Assembly (NCBI GenBank): GCA_003483885.1
Contig: DMXI01000408.1
Coordinates: forward strand, 1-23,589
DNA from: Microscillaceae bacterium
Lineage (GTDB): Bacteria; Bacteroidota; Bacteroidia; Cytophagales; Microscillaceae
Reading direction: 5' to 3'
DNA length: 23,589 nucleotides
Shown: positions 15,374 through 22,717 of the stretch, one piece after another
How positions within the stretch are numbered: the stretch's first letter is position 1
Layout of the letters: every line of letters begins with the position of its first letter
Position numbers and translations under genes: made by a program
The notes under the pieces: model-generated
What the model saw: only the letters and a program-made list of their open reading frames with translations
The model's database searches: none
What the model was told of the DNA's origin: nothing

Positions 15374-17785
15374 CTAAAACTTAAAGTTAAATCCTCCACT
15401 CACCCGCAGTGGGTTTTGAGGAGCACCAAAGGCAAACTCTCCAGTACTGCCCACAGTACCCGATTCAGGGTCAGCACCCACTACAATATTGCGGAAACGA
15501 GCATCAGTCAAGTTTTCGATTTGTAGAAAGGCCCTTGCATTGGCAGTAAGCTGATAACCCAAGCTTAGGTTAAGTACTGTGTATCCATCCAGGGTTTGAC
15601 GTTTTTTGACATCATTGGCCAGTACATTTGGCACACGTTGTTCATTGTAATATTGTGCTCTTAAGCCAATGAAGGTTTTCCCCAAGGTAACATCAAAACC
15701 TGTCTTAAGACTAATAGGAGCAATGTAGGCAATTTCAATCGGGTCTGCTGGTCCGCTGGCATCCTCGTCTACCCGGCCATCAATATAAGATACGGCCAGG
15801 TAAGCCCTCACTTGACCAGAGATGGGATTTCCACCAAAGAGCAAACCAAAGTCTTTGAAATAGTCTAGCTGCAAAGTTCCACCATAGATGATTTGACGTC
15901 CTTCGTTTACCCTTACCTCAATGGTGCTTACTGGCCACCCAAGGTACTGGCCACCAAAGCGAGCTATTTCTGGACGATTGGCATCAGTAGAGGTGGCAAA
16001 TAAATTATCAGCTTCAGAGTAATGTCCGGTAGCAGATATACTTAAAGACTCGTTTAAATACGTTTTGAGGTGTAATTCAGTGCTTTTGATGGTTTGAGGT
16101 TGTAAACCTGGATTAGGCAATCTGAAAAAGCTAGAACTAAAAGTAGTACCATTATCTGCGGTAGAAAAAGACCCGAACTGCTCAAAGGCTTGCAAAGGCG
16201 ATGGGGCCAGATACGCCCATCCGTGCATGGCTTTAATCGTTGTCTTGGTGTTAGGTTGCCATACCACCCCAAAGCGAGGGTTAATTACGGGGTCATAACG
16301 TGTATTGAAGTCATAACGACCTCCAATCGTAAACAATAGATTAGACAAAGGAGAATATTCGGCCTGTATAAAACCTCCAATATTTGAATAACTCAAGCTA
16401 TCAATTTGCACAGGCAGACCTTGTGGCCGATTGGTTTGTACAGTACCTACAAAAACTCCCGTTGGTTGGAAAAAATTAAACGTAGGTTGAGCCAAGTCGT
16501 GCCCTTTGGGGTAAGAGAAAAAGTTTTCGTAAGTAGCTCCCCCAATTACCGATAATTTATCACTGGCCGACCATTGTATGAGTTGTTCTGCCTTATACAT
16601 ACGTCCATAAGCAAACTTATAAGTACGCTGCATATTAGTAAATAAATTCTGAAATCCAGACTCTGGTTGGAAATCATAACGGCTGGCTATTAACATCGTG
16701 GTACTGGTTACCCGACCAAACTTATGCTCATACACTGCACTTCCCATTGAAATACGGTTTGTAGCAAAAGCAGATTTGTTATACAAGGCATTATCTGGGG
16801 TTTGGGCCGTAGCTGTGGGAGTGCGTGATTGATTGCGAAAGCCTGTAATGCGCAAGCCACCCCATTGAAATGCAGCATGCAAAGCATAAGTACTAATGGG
16901 CATATCATAAGATGGGGTAATGCCATCAGTACTTATGGTTTGGGTGCCAAAAACGGTATTGAAAACTCCCGTACTCAAAGAAGATAAACCGTCAAACTCA
17001 CCATTTTTATTGTAAAAGTTGCTCAAATTGGGTTGTTGGTCAAACATATAGTGTCCCGACAAGGTAAGGCTGGCCTTTTTACCCAAACTATGCCCCATGG
17101 AGAGGCTACCCAAGTATTTACCATACATTCCCGAAGAAAGCGTGGCCTCTGCACCTTTGATATCTTCCGCTTTTTTGGTGATAATGTTAATCACCCCTGC
17201 AAAGGCATCCGCTCCATACAGCGCAGACGCTGGGCCATACACCACTTCTATTTGTTTGGCCAAATGCACTGGATAATTGGTTAAGAGGGGAACCCGTTCG
17301 TTGGTAGGAGAAGAAATTCGTATACCATCCATCAGAATGATAAACTTACTCATTCCCTCCAGCCCTCGCATCGTGGCTATGTTGAATGCTTCTTGCGTAG
17401 CAGCAAATTCTAGCTTAAAATCAGGCAAATCCTGCAGTACATCTCCAATGGATTGATACCCTCTTTTTTGGATTAAATCGGCGCTAATGGTAATCACCGT
17501 AGCCGGTACCCGATCCGATTTTTGAATTTTTACCCGATCACTGGTCTTAATGTCTACATTGAGTACCTGATCCAGGTATTTACGCAAATCAGCGTCATCA
17601 AATTCGAGGTTAATTAAATCTTCTAATTCCATAGCGGCCAAAATTTTAAGCACGCTATCTTTAGGCATTTTTTTAAGCTCTTCCTGAGTGTATTTTCTTT
17701 TGGTTTGGGCTTGCACTTCCTCAGTCTGACATAAACCTGCTACCAAACAGATCAGACAAAAAATGATTGTGTAGAGTTTCTTCAT
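15374..17785 (-). CDS. TonB-dependent outer-membrane receptor
   Basis: 803 residues from the ATG at 17785. A TTG six codons upstream is the only basis for a longer form, and the signal peptide starts properly at MKKLYTII. Signal cleavage is likely after EVQA. A short N-terminal linker is followed by the plug domain at about 80-200 (ITISADLIQKRGYQSIGDVL, then IEVVYGPASALYGADAFAGV and INIITKK). The 22-strand barrel makes up the rest and ends RVSGGFNFKF, with terminal Phe for BAM recognition. No carboxypeptidase-like N-terminal domain and no SusD partner are present, so it is not a typical SusC. It is preceded 40 bases upstream by the YfiR-like gene in the same direction, so the two are probably one operon. 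The ligand is unknown. Confidence 0.92.
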   Translation of the reverse strand: MKKLYTIIFCLICLVAGLCQTEEVQAQTKRKYTQEELKKMPKDSVLKILAAMELEDLINLEFDDADLRKYLDQVLNVDIKTSDRVKIQKSDRVPATVITISADLIQKRGYQSIGDVLQDLPDFKLEFAATQEAFNIATMRGLEGMSKFIILMDGIRISSPTNERVPLLTNYPVHLAKQIEVVYGPASALYGADAFAGVINIITKKAEDIKGAEATLSSGMYGKYLGSLSMGHSLGKKASLTLSGHYMFDQQPNLSNFYNKNGEFDGLSSLSTGVFNTVFGTQTISTDGITPSYDMPISTYALHAAFQWGGLRITGFRNQSRTPTATAQTPDNALYNKSAFATNRISMGSAVYEHKFGRVTSTTMLIASRYDFQPESGFQNLFTNMQRTYKFAYGRMYKAEQLIQWSASDKLSVIGGATYENFFSYPKGHDLAQPTFNFFQPTGVFVGTVQTNRPQGLPVQIDSLSYSNIGGFIQAEYSPLSNLLFTIGGRYDFNTRYDPVINPRFGVVWQPNTKTTIKAMHGWAYLAPSPLQAFEQFGSFSTADNGTTFSSSFFRLPNPGLQPQTIKSTELHLKTYLNESLSISATGHYSEADNLFATSTDANRPEIARFGGQYLGWPVSTIEVRVNEGRQIIYGGTLQLDYFKDFGLLFGGNPISGQVRAYLAVSYIDGRVDEDASGPADPIEIAYIAPISLKTGFDVTLGKTFIGLRAQYYNEQRVPNVLANDVKKRQTLDGYTVLNLSLGYQLTANARAFLQIENLTDARFRNIVVGADPESGTVGSTGEFAFGAPQNPLRVSGGFNFKF

Positions 17786-17825
17786 TTGATAATGATTTAA
17801 CAAGATTTTGAGAGGTTAGGGAGTA

Positions 17826-18380
17826 TTATTCTGTAGCGTTTTGGATGGAGGATTTATTAATGGCGAGTGACACCAGGCGCTTGTTCGTAATGGTGAGGCC
17901 AAAATTATTGATTTGTGAGGGGTTAATCTCATATTTCATGCGACGGTTTTTTACCACTAAATTAATACAACTGCCTTTGCCAATAAAACCTTCTTTTTCG
18001 GTGACAATCAGGATAGATTTGCCCTGAATCTTGCGAAGCACCCGCCTTATGTTATTGGTACTATTGGCACTTACAAACAAGATATTGCAATTGTTTATTT
18101 GAGAAATAGATGGAAAACGTCTCACTTTTACTTGTTTATTCCCAAGTTTTCCTTTTCCCTTGGTGAATGCGCGTGAGATAGAACGGCTAATGTATTGACT
18201 ACCCAACACCCCCACCACAAATTCATCATTTTTTTGTGGCCAATCTATTGATTGGGTAAAGTTGATGAGGTACAGTCCTTGAAACAAGTAATTTTTAGTT
18301 TGGGCTTTGGCTTGTCGTGTGCCGACAAAACCCAAGGTAAAAACAATAACCAGCGGATAAAATAACTTTTTTTGTAACAT
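17826..18380 (-). CDS. YfiR-like (DUF4154) periplasmic protein
   Basis: 184 residues from the ATG at 18380; the longer frame begins at a TTG. A signal peptide is visible (LFYPLVIVFTLGFVGTRQAKA before QTK). The mature protein matches the DUF4154/YfiR pattern: LYLINFTQSIDWPQK near the start, then FVVGVLG, a central NCNILFVSAN, the GKSILIVTEKEGFIGKGSCI stretch, and an ending with NLVVKNRRMKYEINPSQI. In Pseudomonas YfiR restrains the membrane diguanylate cyclase YfiN. No cyclase is encoded nearby, so the partner is unclear. It is likely transcribed with the TonB receptor 40 bases downstream. The YfiR cysteines that form disulfides are not fully matched: two Cys (NCN and GSC) are seen in the mature part. 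Confidence 0.85.
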   Translation of the reverse strand: MLQKKLFYPLVIVFTLGFVGTRQAKAQTKNYLFQGLYLINFTQSIDWPQKNDEFVVGVLGSQYISRSISRAFTKGKGKLGNKQVKVRRFPSISQINNCNILFVSANSTNNIRRVLRKIQGKSILIVTEKEGFIGKGSCINLVVKNRRMKYEINPSQINNFGLTITNKRLVSLAINKSSIQNATE

Positions 18381-18744
18381 AGTATAAAACCAATTTGGCT
18401 GATAGCAATTGATCAACCGATTTGTACATTTATTGACCTGATTTGTACAATTTTACTTTCCTGCATTGTGAATTTCAGTCAACTCCAGTTTCCAAAGTAT
18501 TTTTAGTCAAAATAACCTACCTATGTCAAAAATTGAGTAGGCTATCAATTAGTCAATCAATAGTACTACAATTTTTTATGAAAATCAATTTCTTTAAGTA
18601 CTCAAAATCAAAATTTTAAGAAATCCCTGTGGTAGTATAATTCCTTGATTTTTGTGGTGAATTATGAATATTAGATCTAGGCTTTTGCCCAATTCTTATC
18701 TGAATGCTTATATTGCTAATGTCAAATTATAGATGATAATAATT
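18381..18744. other. Divergent intergenic region
   Basis: This AT-rich region lies between the divergent YfiR-like gene and the secreted protein gene, so it must carry promoters for both. Apart from the direct repeats near 18419-18449 I see only a weak stem (CCTAC with GTAGG around 18513-18541). I see no coding frame and no perfect TAnnTTTG box for either gene. Confidence 0.5.
18419..18449. promoter_or_regulatory. Two direct repeats GATTTGTACA, 21 bp apart
   Basis: GATTTGTACA occurs at 18419-18428 and again at 18440-18449, with start-to-start spacing of 21 bases, two helical turns. The second copy extends to the palindrome TTGTACAA. They lie about 40-70 bases upstream of the YfiR-like start codon, so they could be an operator for the YfiR/TonB receptor unit. 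The binding protein is unknown. Confidence 0.4.
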
Positions 18745-19695
18745 ATGAATAAACACTACTTTTCTAATTTATCCATTTTGCAATACATTGGGCTGTCTTT
18801 GATGCTCACTTGTTTTTCTTTGAACATTCAGGCACAGCACGGAAAAATAAAAAAAGGGGATGATCCTTTTCTTAAATTAAATCGATTTTTTCGCAAGTCT
18901 TACGCCAATACCCGTAAGGTAATGATAGAAAAACACGCACCTGCCATTGCATTTGTAAATGGAGGTTTGTTGTTTGTACGTAAAGGAGTGGAGCCGCGTT
19001 GGGTAAATATTACTCCAGATTTGTATACTGATCTAAAAACCATTTCTCACATACCACTTGCGGTGTATGTGATTTTGGCCATAGAGAAGGAAGGAAGGCT
19101 TTCTACTGCAAAGCTGACCGAGTTAAAAAACTTGTTATTATTAGTTAATGAGGCTCGCAAAGCTATCAAATCCAAGTCGTTTACTTCTGACGATCAACGC
19201 AAAGCCCAGTACTTGCAGTCCGATCTGGCGCTTGATCTGATCAACAAATGTCTGCGAACCAATAACTTTCTTCATCAAGATTTAAAAGTGTTTTTAGAAA
19301 AAAGCAGACCATTGATTCAACGAAATGTGTTGGAATCCATCACCGCTCAGTTAGAAGTAGCCCATAAACATACCCAGGAGTTTTACAGTGAATTGAGTGA
19401 TGAAGAAAAGAAAAAGTTGATAGTGGTGGTTTCAGGTCCCAAGGCAGCCAGGGATCAGCACGCCATTACCCAATATTTTGCCCGGGTACTCAATGTAAAA
19501 GGTGAAGGAGCAAAAATATTATATGCAGAAAGTGTATTCTCTCGCAAGGGCGTAATGAACATTATGGGTACTTTCTTGTTAGATACAGAGGTTGGCATAG
19601 CGTTTTTTGGCGACCGCTGGCGCATGCATCGTGATCTATTGAGTGATGCCGCCCGTTACTATATTAGTACCATGTCGTTCAAAGCATTTGAATAG
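18745..19695 (+). CDS. Secreted or periplasmic protein of unknown function
   Basis: 316 residues from the ATG at 18745; an in-frame ATG four codons earlier (18733) gives only MIII before it. A signal peptide is clear (hydrophobic IGLSLMLTCFSL, cleavage likely after NIQA before QHG). The mature part is mixed alpha/beta and Lys-rich, with a long helical middle (about 120-210) and a C-terminal half with strands (KLIVVVSGPKAARDQHAITQ, GAKILYAESVF, TEVGIAFFGDRWRMHRDLL). No known catalytic motif is recognised. GPKAARDQHA and FFGDRWRMHRD look like conserved loop segments worth a profile search. It stands alone, 41 bases before the Nudix gene on the same strand, and might share its transcript. Confidence 0.8.
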   Translation: MNKHYFSNLSILQYIGLSLMLTCFSLNIQAQHGKIKKGDDPFLKLNRFFRKSYANTRKVMIEKHAPAIAFVNGGLLFVRKGVEPRWVNITPDLYTDLKTISHIPLAVYVILAIEKEGRLSTAKLTELKNLLLLVNEARKAIKSKSFTSDDQRKAQYLQSDLALDLINKCLRTNNFLHQDLKVFLEKSRPLIQRNVLESITAQLEVAHKHTQEFYSELSDEEKKKLIVVVSGPKAARDQHAITQYFARVLNVKGEGAKILYAESVFSRKGVMNIMGTFLLDTEVGIAFFGDRWRMHRDLLSDAARYYISTMSFKAFE

Positions 19696-19736
19696 TCAGC
19701 CTATTCGTTTTTATATTCATTATTAAACATTACTAT

Positions 19737-20180
19737 ATGTCCACTCAGGCATACCCTATACCTACAGTAGGTGCAACCATTTTTAACCCAAATCATCAGT
19801 TATTATTAATAAAAACCCATAAATGGCATCACAAATATGGTTTGCCTGGTGGCAAAATTGACGTTGGAGAAACCAGCGAGCAGGCTTTAGTTCGGGAAAT
19901 CAAAGAAGAAACCAACCTGGATATCTTTGACATTGAATTTATCCTGGCACAGGATGTGGTATTTTCAGAAGAATTTTACAAACCCAAGCATTTTATTTTT
20001 CTCAATTATCGTTGCAAAACCACTAATTCTCCCGAGGAAGTCATTCTAAACGAAGAAGCCCAAAGTTATGTTTGGGTGTTGCCCGAGGAGGCTCTAAAGA
20101 TGGATTTAAATACCCCCACCCGTTTGTTGATAGAAGAAGTGATAGCGTTTGTAAAGGAGGGTTCGGCCAATGGATACTAA
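19737..20180 (+). CDS. Nudix hydrolase
   Basis: 147 residues. The complete Nudix box is present: G39 then five residues to E45, seven to R53-E54, and E57-E58 (GKIDVGETSEQALVREIKEE). The Mg-binding and catalytic glutamates are therefore intact. The family hydrolyses nucleoside diphosphates linked to another group, such as oxidised dNTPs, NDP-sugars or ADP-ribose. The sequence does not fix which. The size is normal for a single-domain member. The last codons overlap the start of the SDR gene by 11 bases, so translation of the two is probably coupled. Confidence 0.93.
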   Translation: MSTQAYPIPTVGATIFNPNHQLLLIKTHKWHHKYGLPGGKIDVGETSEQALVREIKEETNLDIFDIEFILAQDVVFSEEFYKPKHFIFLNYRCKTTNSPEEVILNEEAQSYVWVLPEEALKMDLNTPTRLLIEEVIAFVKEGSANGY

Positions 20181-20895
20181 AACTGCACTAATTACTGGAA
20201 GCGCCAAAGGTTTAGGAAGAGCCATGGCGATTCATTTAGCCAGAAAAGGATACGATATTGTGATCCATTATCAACGAAGCGAGCAAGCAGCCATTCAACT
20301 AAAACAAGAGTTGGAAACTCTAGACAGGCGAGTAATAGTGCAGCAAGCCGATGTAACTAAAGAACCTGACGTAAAACGTATGATGGATGAAATAGGAAAG
20401 GTTTTCGGTCAATTGGATGTGCTCATTAACAATGTGGGGAATTATATCAAGAAAAATATTATTGATACTTCCGTCAATGAATGGCATGCAATGTTGGATT
20501 CAAACCTGAATAGTACATTTTATTGCATTCACCATGCCTTACCCTGGCTTCATAAATCATCTACAAATCATACTTCTCATATCGTCAATATAGGATTTGC
20601 TTCCTTAGGGCAGGCTACGGCTCAAACAATGGTAGCACCTTATTACATTGCCAAAAACGGGGTATTGATTCTAACCAAGTCGCTGGCAAAAGAGTTAGCG
20701 GCCAAAAATATTAATGTAAATATGCTCTCTCCCGGAGTGCTCGAAAACAGTGAAAGCAAACCTGTGAGCGAAATACCTAAAAATAGATTGGCCACCTTTG
20801 CTGAGTTTAACCATGTGCTAGACATGTTGTTGGCTCCCGAAGGACAATACCTTACAGGGGTGAACATTGAAGTGGCTGGTGGCTGGAAGTTATAA
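20170..20895 (+). CDS. Short-chain dehydrogenase/reductase (SDR)
   Basis: 241 residues, a classical SDR. The NAD(P) glycine motif is TGSAKGLG (9-16), followed by D61 (ADVT) and NNVG at 87-90. The catalytic set is N112 or N114, S145, Y158 and K162 (YYIAK), with Ser-Tyr spacing of 13 as usual. The C-terminal end (YLTGVNIEVAGGWKL) is typical. The cofactor choice is not certain: Tyr/Gln/Arg after the second strand (HYQRSEQ) might favour NADP. It starts inside the Nudix gene (ATGGATACTAA holds both start and stop). It ends 23 bases from the convergent SiaC-like gene. Substrate is unknown. Confidence 0.92.
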   Translation: MDTKTALITGSAKGLGRAMAIHLARKGYDIVIHYQRSEQAAIQLKQELETLDRRVIVQQADVTKEPDVKRMMDEIGKVFGQLDVLINNVGNYIKKNIIDTSVNEWHAMLDSNLNSTFYCIHHALPWLHKSSTNHTSHIVNIGFASLGQATAQTMVAPYYIAKNGVLILTKSLAKELAAKNINVNMLSPGVLENSESKPVSEIPKNRLATFAEFNHVLDMLLAPEGQYLTGVNIEVAGGWKL

Positions 20896-20918
20896 TTTCC
20901 AGAACTTCTCTATAAACC

Positions 20919-21320
20919 CTAGTAGGCTTCGTCGTTTACATAAGGTAAAAAGGTGATGTCCAGGCCAATATCTTCACTAAACTGTAATCCTTCATCCAGC
21001 ACATCTTCGTTGTCTTCAGGATAGTGCCAGTTTACGATTACTTTTCCTCCTTGTATCTCGTATTTTCGGAGCCTTTTGAGTATTTGATGAATAAATTTGG
21101 AAGAACTGGTGTCGAAATAAATGAGTTGAAAGTCAAAGACAAGCATTCCTCTGACTTGCTTAATATATTGCTCGACCCAATCTAGTATGGGCGTATAAAA
21201 TTTTACTGCATTGTCAGCTTGTGATTCTCCTGTAATCTTACAATGACCAGTTTCTACATTGAGTTTTACCTCAGGGGTATAAAAGATGCCTTGGGTTGCT
21301 TTTAGATAAAAGTTTCTCAT
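20919..21320 (-). CDS. SiaC-like DUF1987 phospho-regulated switch protein
   Basis: 133 residues. The DUF1987/SiaC pattern is clear: CKITGESQADNAVKFY (27-42), then LDWVEQYIKQ, LIYFDTSSSKFIHQIL (67-82), and GGKVIVNWHYPEDNEDVLDE. The Thr in YFDTSSSK (T71) matches the position of T68 of Pseudomonas SiaC, which is phosphorylated by the SiaB kinase and dephosphorylated by the PP2C-type SiaA. The unphosphorylated form activates SiaD there. No SiaB or SiaD homologue is next to it here. The SpoIIE-type phosphatase at 380-2359 is a candidate partner. It is divergent from cobT and convergent with the SDR gene, so probably a monocistronic unit. Confidence 0.88.
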   Translation of the reverse strand: MRNFYLKATQGIFYTPEVKLNVETGHCKITGESQADNAVKFYTPILDWVEQYIKQVRGMLVFDFQLIYFDTSSSKFIHQILKRLRKYEIQGGKVIVNWHYPEDNEDVLDEGLQFSEDIGLDITFLPYVNDEAY

Positions 21321-21492
21321 AACTAACCGGTGGTGATAACTTGGTGATTAAAAAATATATTTTAAAGCTTTGCCCTACCTGAAAGATGTGGTAGATAATT
21401 CAATTAAACGTCTCTTAGCAGTACCTATGATGGTGTTTTGGTTAAGAATTTATAGTTTTTAGATGATCTCCACATAATTCCTGCCGATCTAT

Positions 21493-21500
21493 TAACTTTG
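21493..21500 (+). promoter_or_regulatory. Bacteroidota -7 promoter element before cobT
   Basis: TAACTTTG is a perfect match to the Bacteroidota -7 consensus TAnnTTTG and lies 37 bases before the cobT ATG. A start of transcription near 21507 would give a leader of about 30 bases. No convincing TTTG box is seen at the -33 distance. The short leader leaves no room for a cobalamin riboswitch. Confidence 0.5.
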
Positions 21501-21537
21501 CCCACCTAATTTATTATAAAAGTATAAATTGATACCC

Positions 21538-22608
21538 ATGATAGAGTTCTCGATAAATGCTGTTCATAACGATCTGCTTGAACAAATTCAACAAAAAATA
21601 GATACCAAAACCAAACCAATAGGGGCACTAGGACAATTAGAAGCAATTGTTCGTAAAATTTGTTTGATTCAAAATACGCTGAATCCCGCTTTGCACAATC
21701 CCCACTTGCTTGTTTTTGCAGGAGATCATGGCATTGCCCAAGAGGGAGTGAGCAAATATCCCTCAGAAGTAACCTATCAAATGGTATTGAACTTTTTGTC
21801 AGGTGGAGCGGCAATCAATGTATTTTGCCGACAAAACGACATCACCCTAAAAGTTGTAGATGCAGGAGTAGCAGCCAAATTTGAGTCACATGAGGCGTTG
21901 ATTGATCAAAAAGTAGCATTTGGCACCGAAAGTTTTCTGGACAGCCCTGCCATGACTCTGGAACAATGCGTGCGAGCCATCAACCTGGGGGCTGACACAG
22001 TGACTAAAGTACATCAGGCTGGCGGTAACATTGTAGGCTTAGGAGAAATGGGTATCGGTAATACCGCATCAGCGGCAGTACTCATGCATCTTATTACCAA
22101 GGTTGACCTTTCAGTTTGTGTAGGGCGAGGCACTGGTTTGGATGATGAAGGATTACAGAAGAAAATAGAAGTGTTGCAAGCTGCTTTAGATTTTCACCAG
22201 GCACACCTCGAGGATATTGAGACCCAATACGAAGAAGGACAAGCTCAGGCATTATGGATACTTAGCACTTTTGGAGGCTTTGAAATTGCCCAAATGGTAG
22301 GAGCTTTCTTAAAGGCAGCCGAATTGGGTATGATTATCATGGTAGATGGTTTTATTGCTTCATCAGCATTTTTGGTAGCCCAGGCATTGTACCCCGACAT
22401 AAAAGATTATGGCGTATTTTGTCACCAGTCTGATGAACGTGGGCATGCCGTTATGCTCAAGTTTTTAGATGGACAACCCGTGCTTAACCTTGGCCTAAGG
22501 TTAGGAGAAGGAACTGGTGCAGCTTTGGCTTATCCATTGCTACAAGCTGCGGTAGGTTTTTTGAATGAAATGGCCTCTTTTGAAAGCGCTGGAGTAAGCA
22601 AAGGTTAA
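21538..22608 (+). CDS. cobT: Nicotinate-nucleotide-dimethylbenzimidazole phosphoribosyltransferase
   Basis: 356 residues from the ATG at 21538; a TTG three codons upstream is not needed. CobT transfers the phosphoribosyl group of nicotinate mononucleotide to the lower-ligand base in cobalamin nucleotide-loop assembly. Family motifs are complete: KPIGALGQLE (26-35), VFAGDHGIAQEGVS (59-72), SGGAAINVF, GEMGIGNTASAA (169-180) and LRLGEGTGAALA (320-331). E324 matches the catalytic Glu317 of the Salmonella enzyme. Length is normal for the family. No other cobalamin genes (cobU, cobS, cobC, cobalamin transporters) occur in the window. It has its own promoter element and ends in an inverted repeat. 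Confidence 0.96.
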   Translation: MIEFSINAVHNDLLEQIQQKIDTKTKPIGALGQLEAIVRKICLIQNTLNPALHNPHLLVFAGDHGIAQEGVSKYPSEVTYQMVLNFLSGGAAINVFCRQNDITLKVVDAGVAAKFESHEALIDQKVAFGTESFLDSPAMTLEQCVRAINLGADTVTKVHQAGGNIVGLGEMGIGNTASAAVLMHLITKVDLSVCVGRGTGLDDEGLQKKIEVLQAALDFHQAHLEDIETQYEEGQAQALWILSTFGGFEIAQMVGAFLKAAELGMIIMVDGFIASSAFLVAQALYPDIKDYGVFCHQSDERGHAVMLKFLDGQPVLNLGLRLGEGTGAALAYPLLQAAVGFLNEMASFESAGVSKG

Positions 22609-22619
22609 TTGTTAGATGG

Positions 22620-22678
22620 TTCAATTGCTAAATTGTTAGGTGTATGCGATAAAATCCGTTAACAATTCAGCAATTGAA
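22620..22678. terminator. Long inverted repeat between cobT and tgt, possible bidirectional terminator
   Basis: TTCAATTGCTAAATTGTTA (22620-22638) pairs with TAACAATTCAGCAATTGAA (22660-22678) with one mismatch over 19 bases and a 21-base loop. It lies between two convergent genes, a common position for a shared terminator. On the + side TTTTAATTTTT (22679-22688) follows. It could also be a small dispersed palindrome, since the same AATTGTTAG word also occurs at 22607-22615. Confidence 0.6.
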
Positions 22679-22717
22679 TTTTAATTTTTCACTTTTACCT
22701 TTTCGTTTTTCACTTAA

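Noticed and set aside
20170..20895. Pteridine reductase (FolM-like) assignment for the SDR
   Set aside because: The glycine motif is TGSAKGLG, without the Arg expected in the TGxxxRxG motif of pteridine reductases.
21321..21537. Cobalamin riboswitch before cobT
   Set aside because: No B12-box-like sequence was seen and the likely leader is only about 30 bases.
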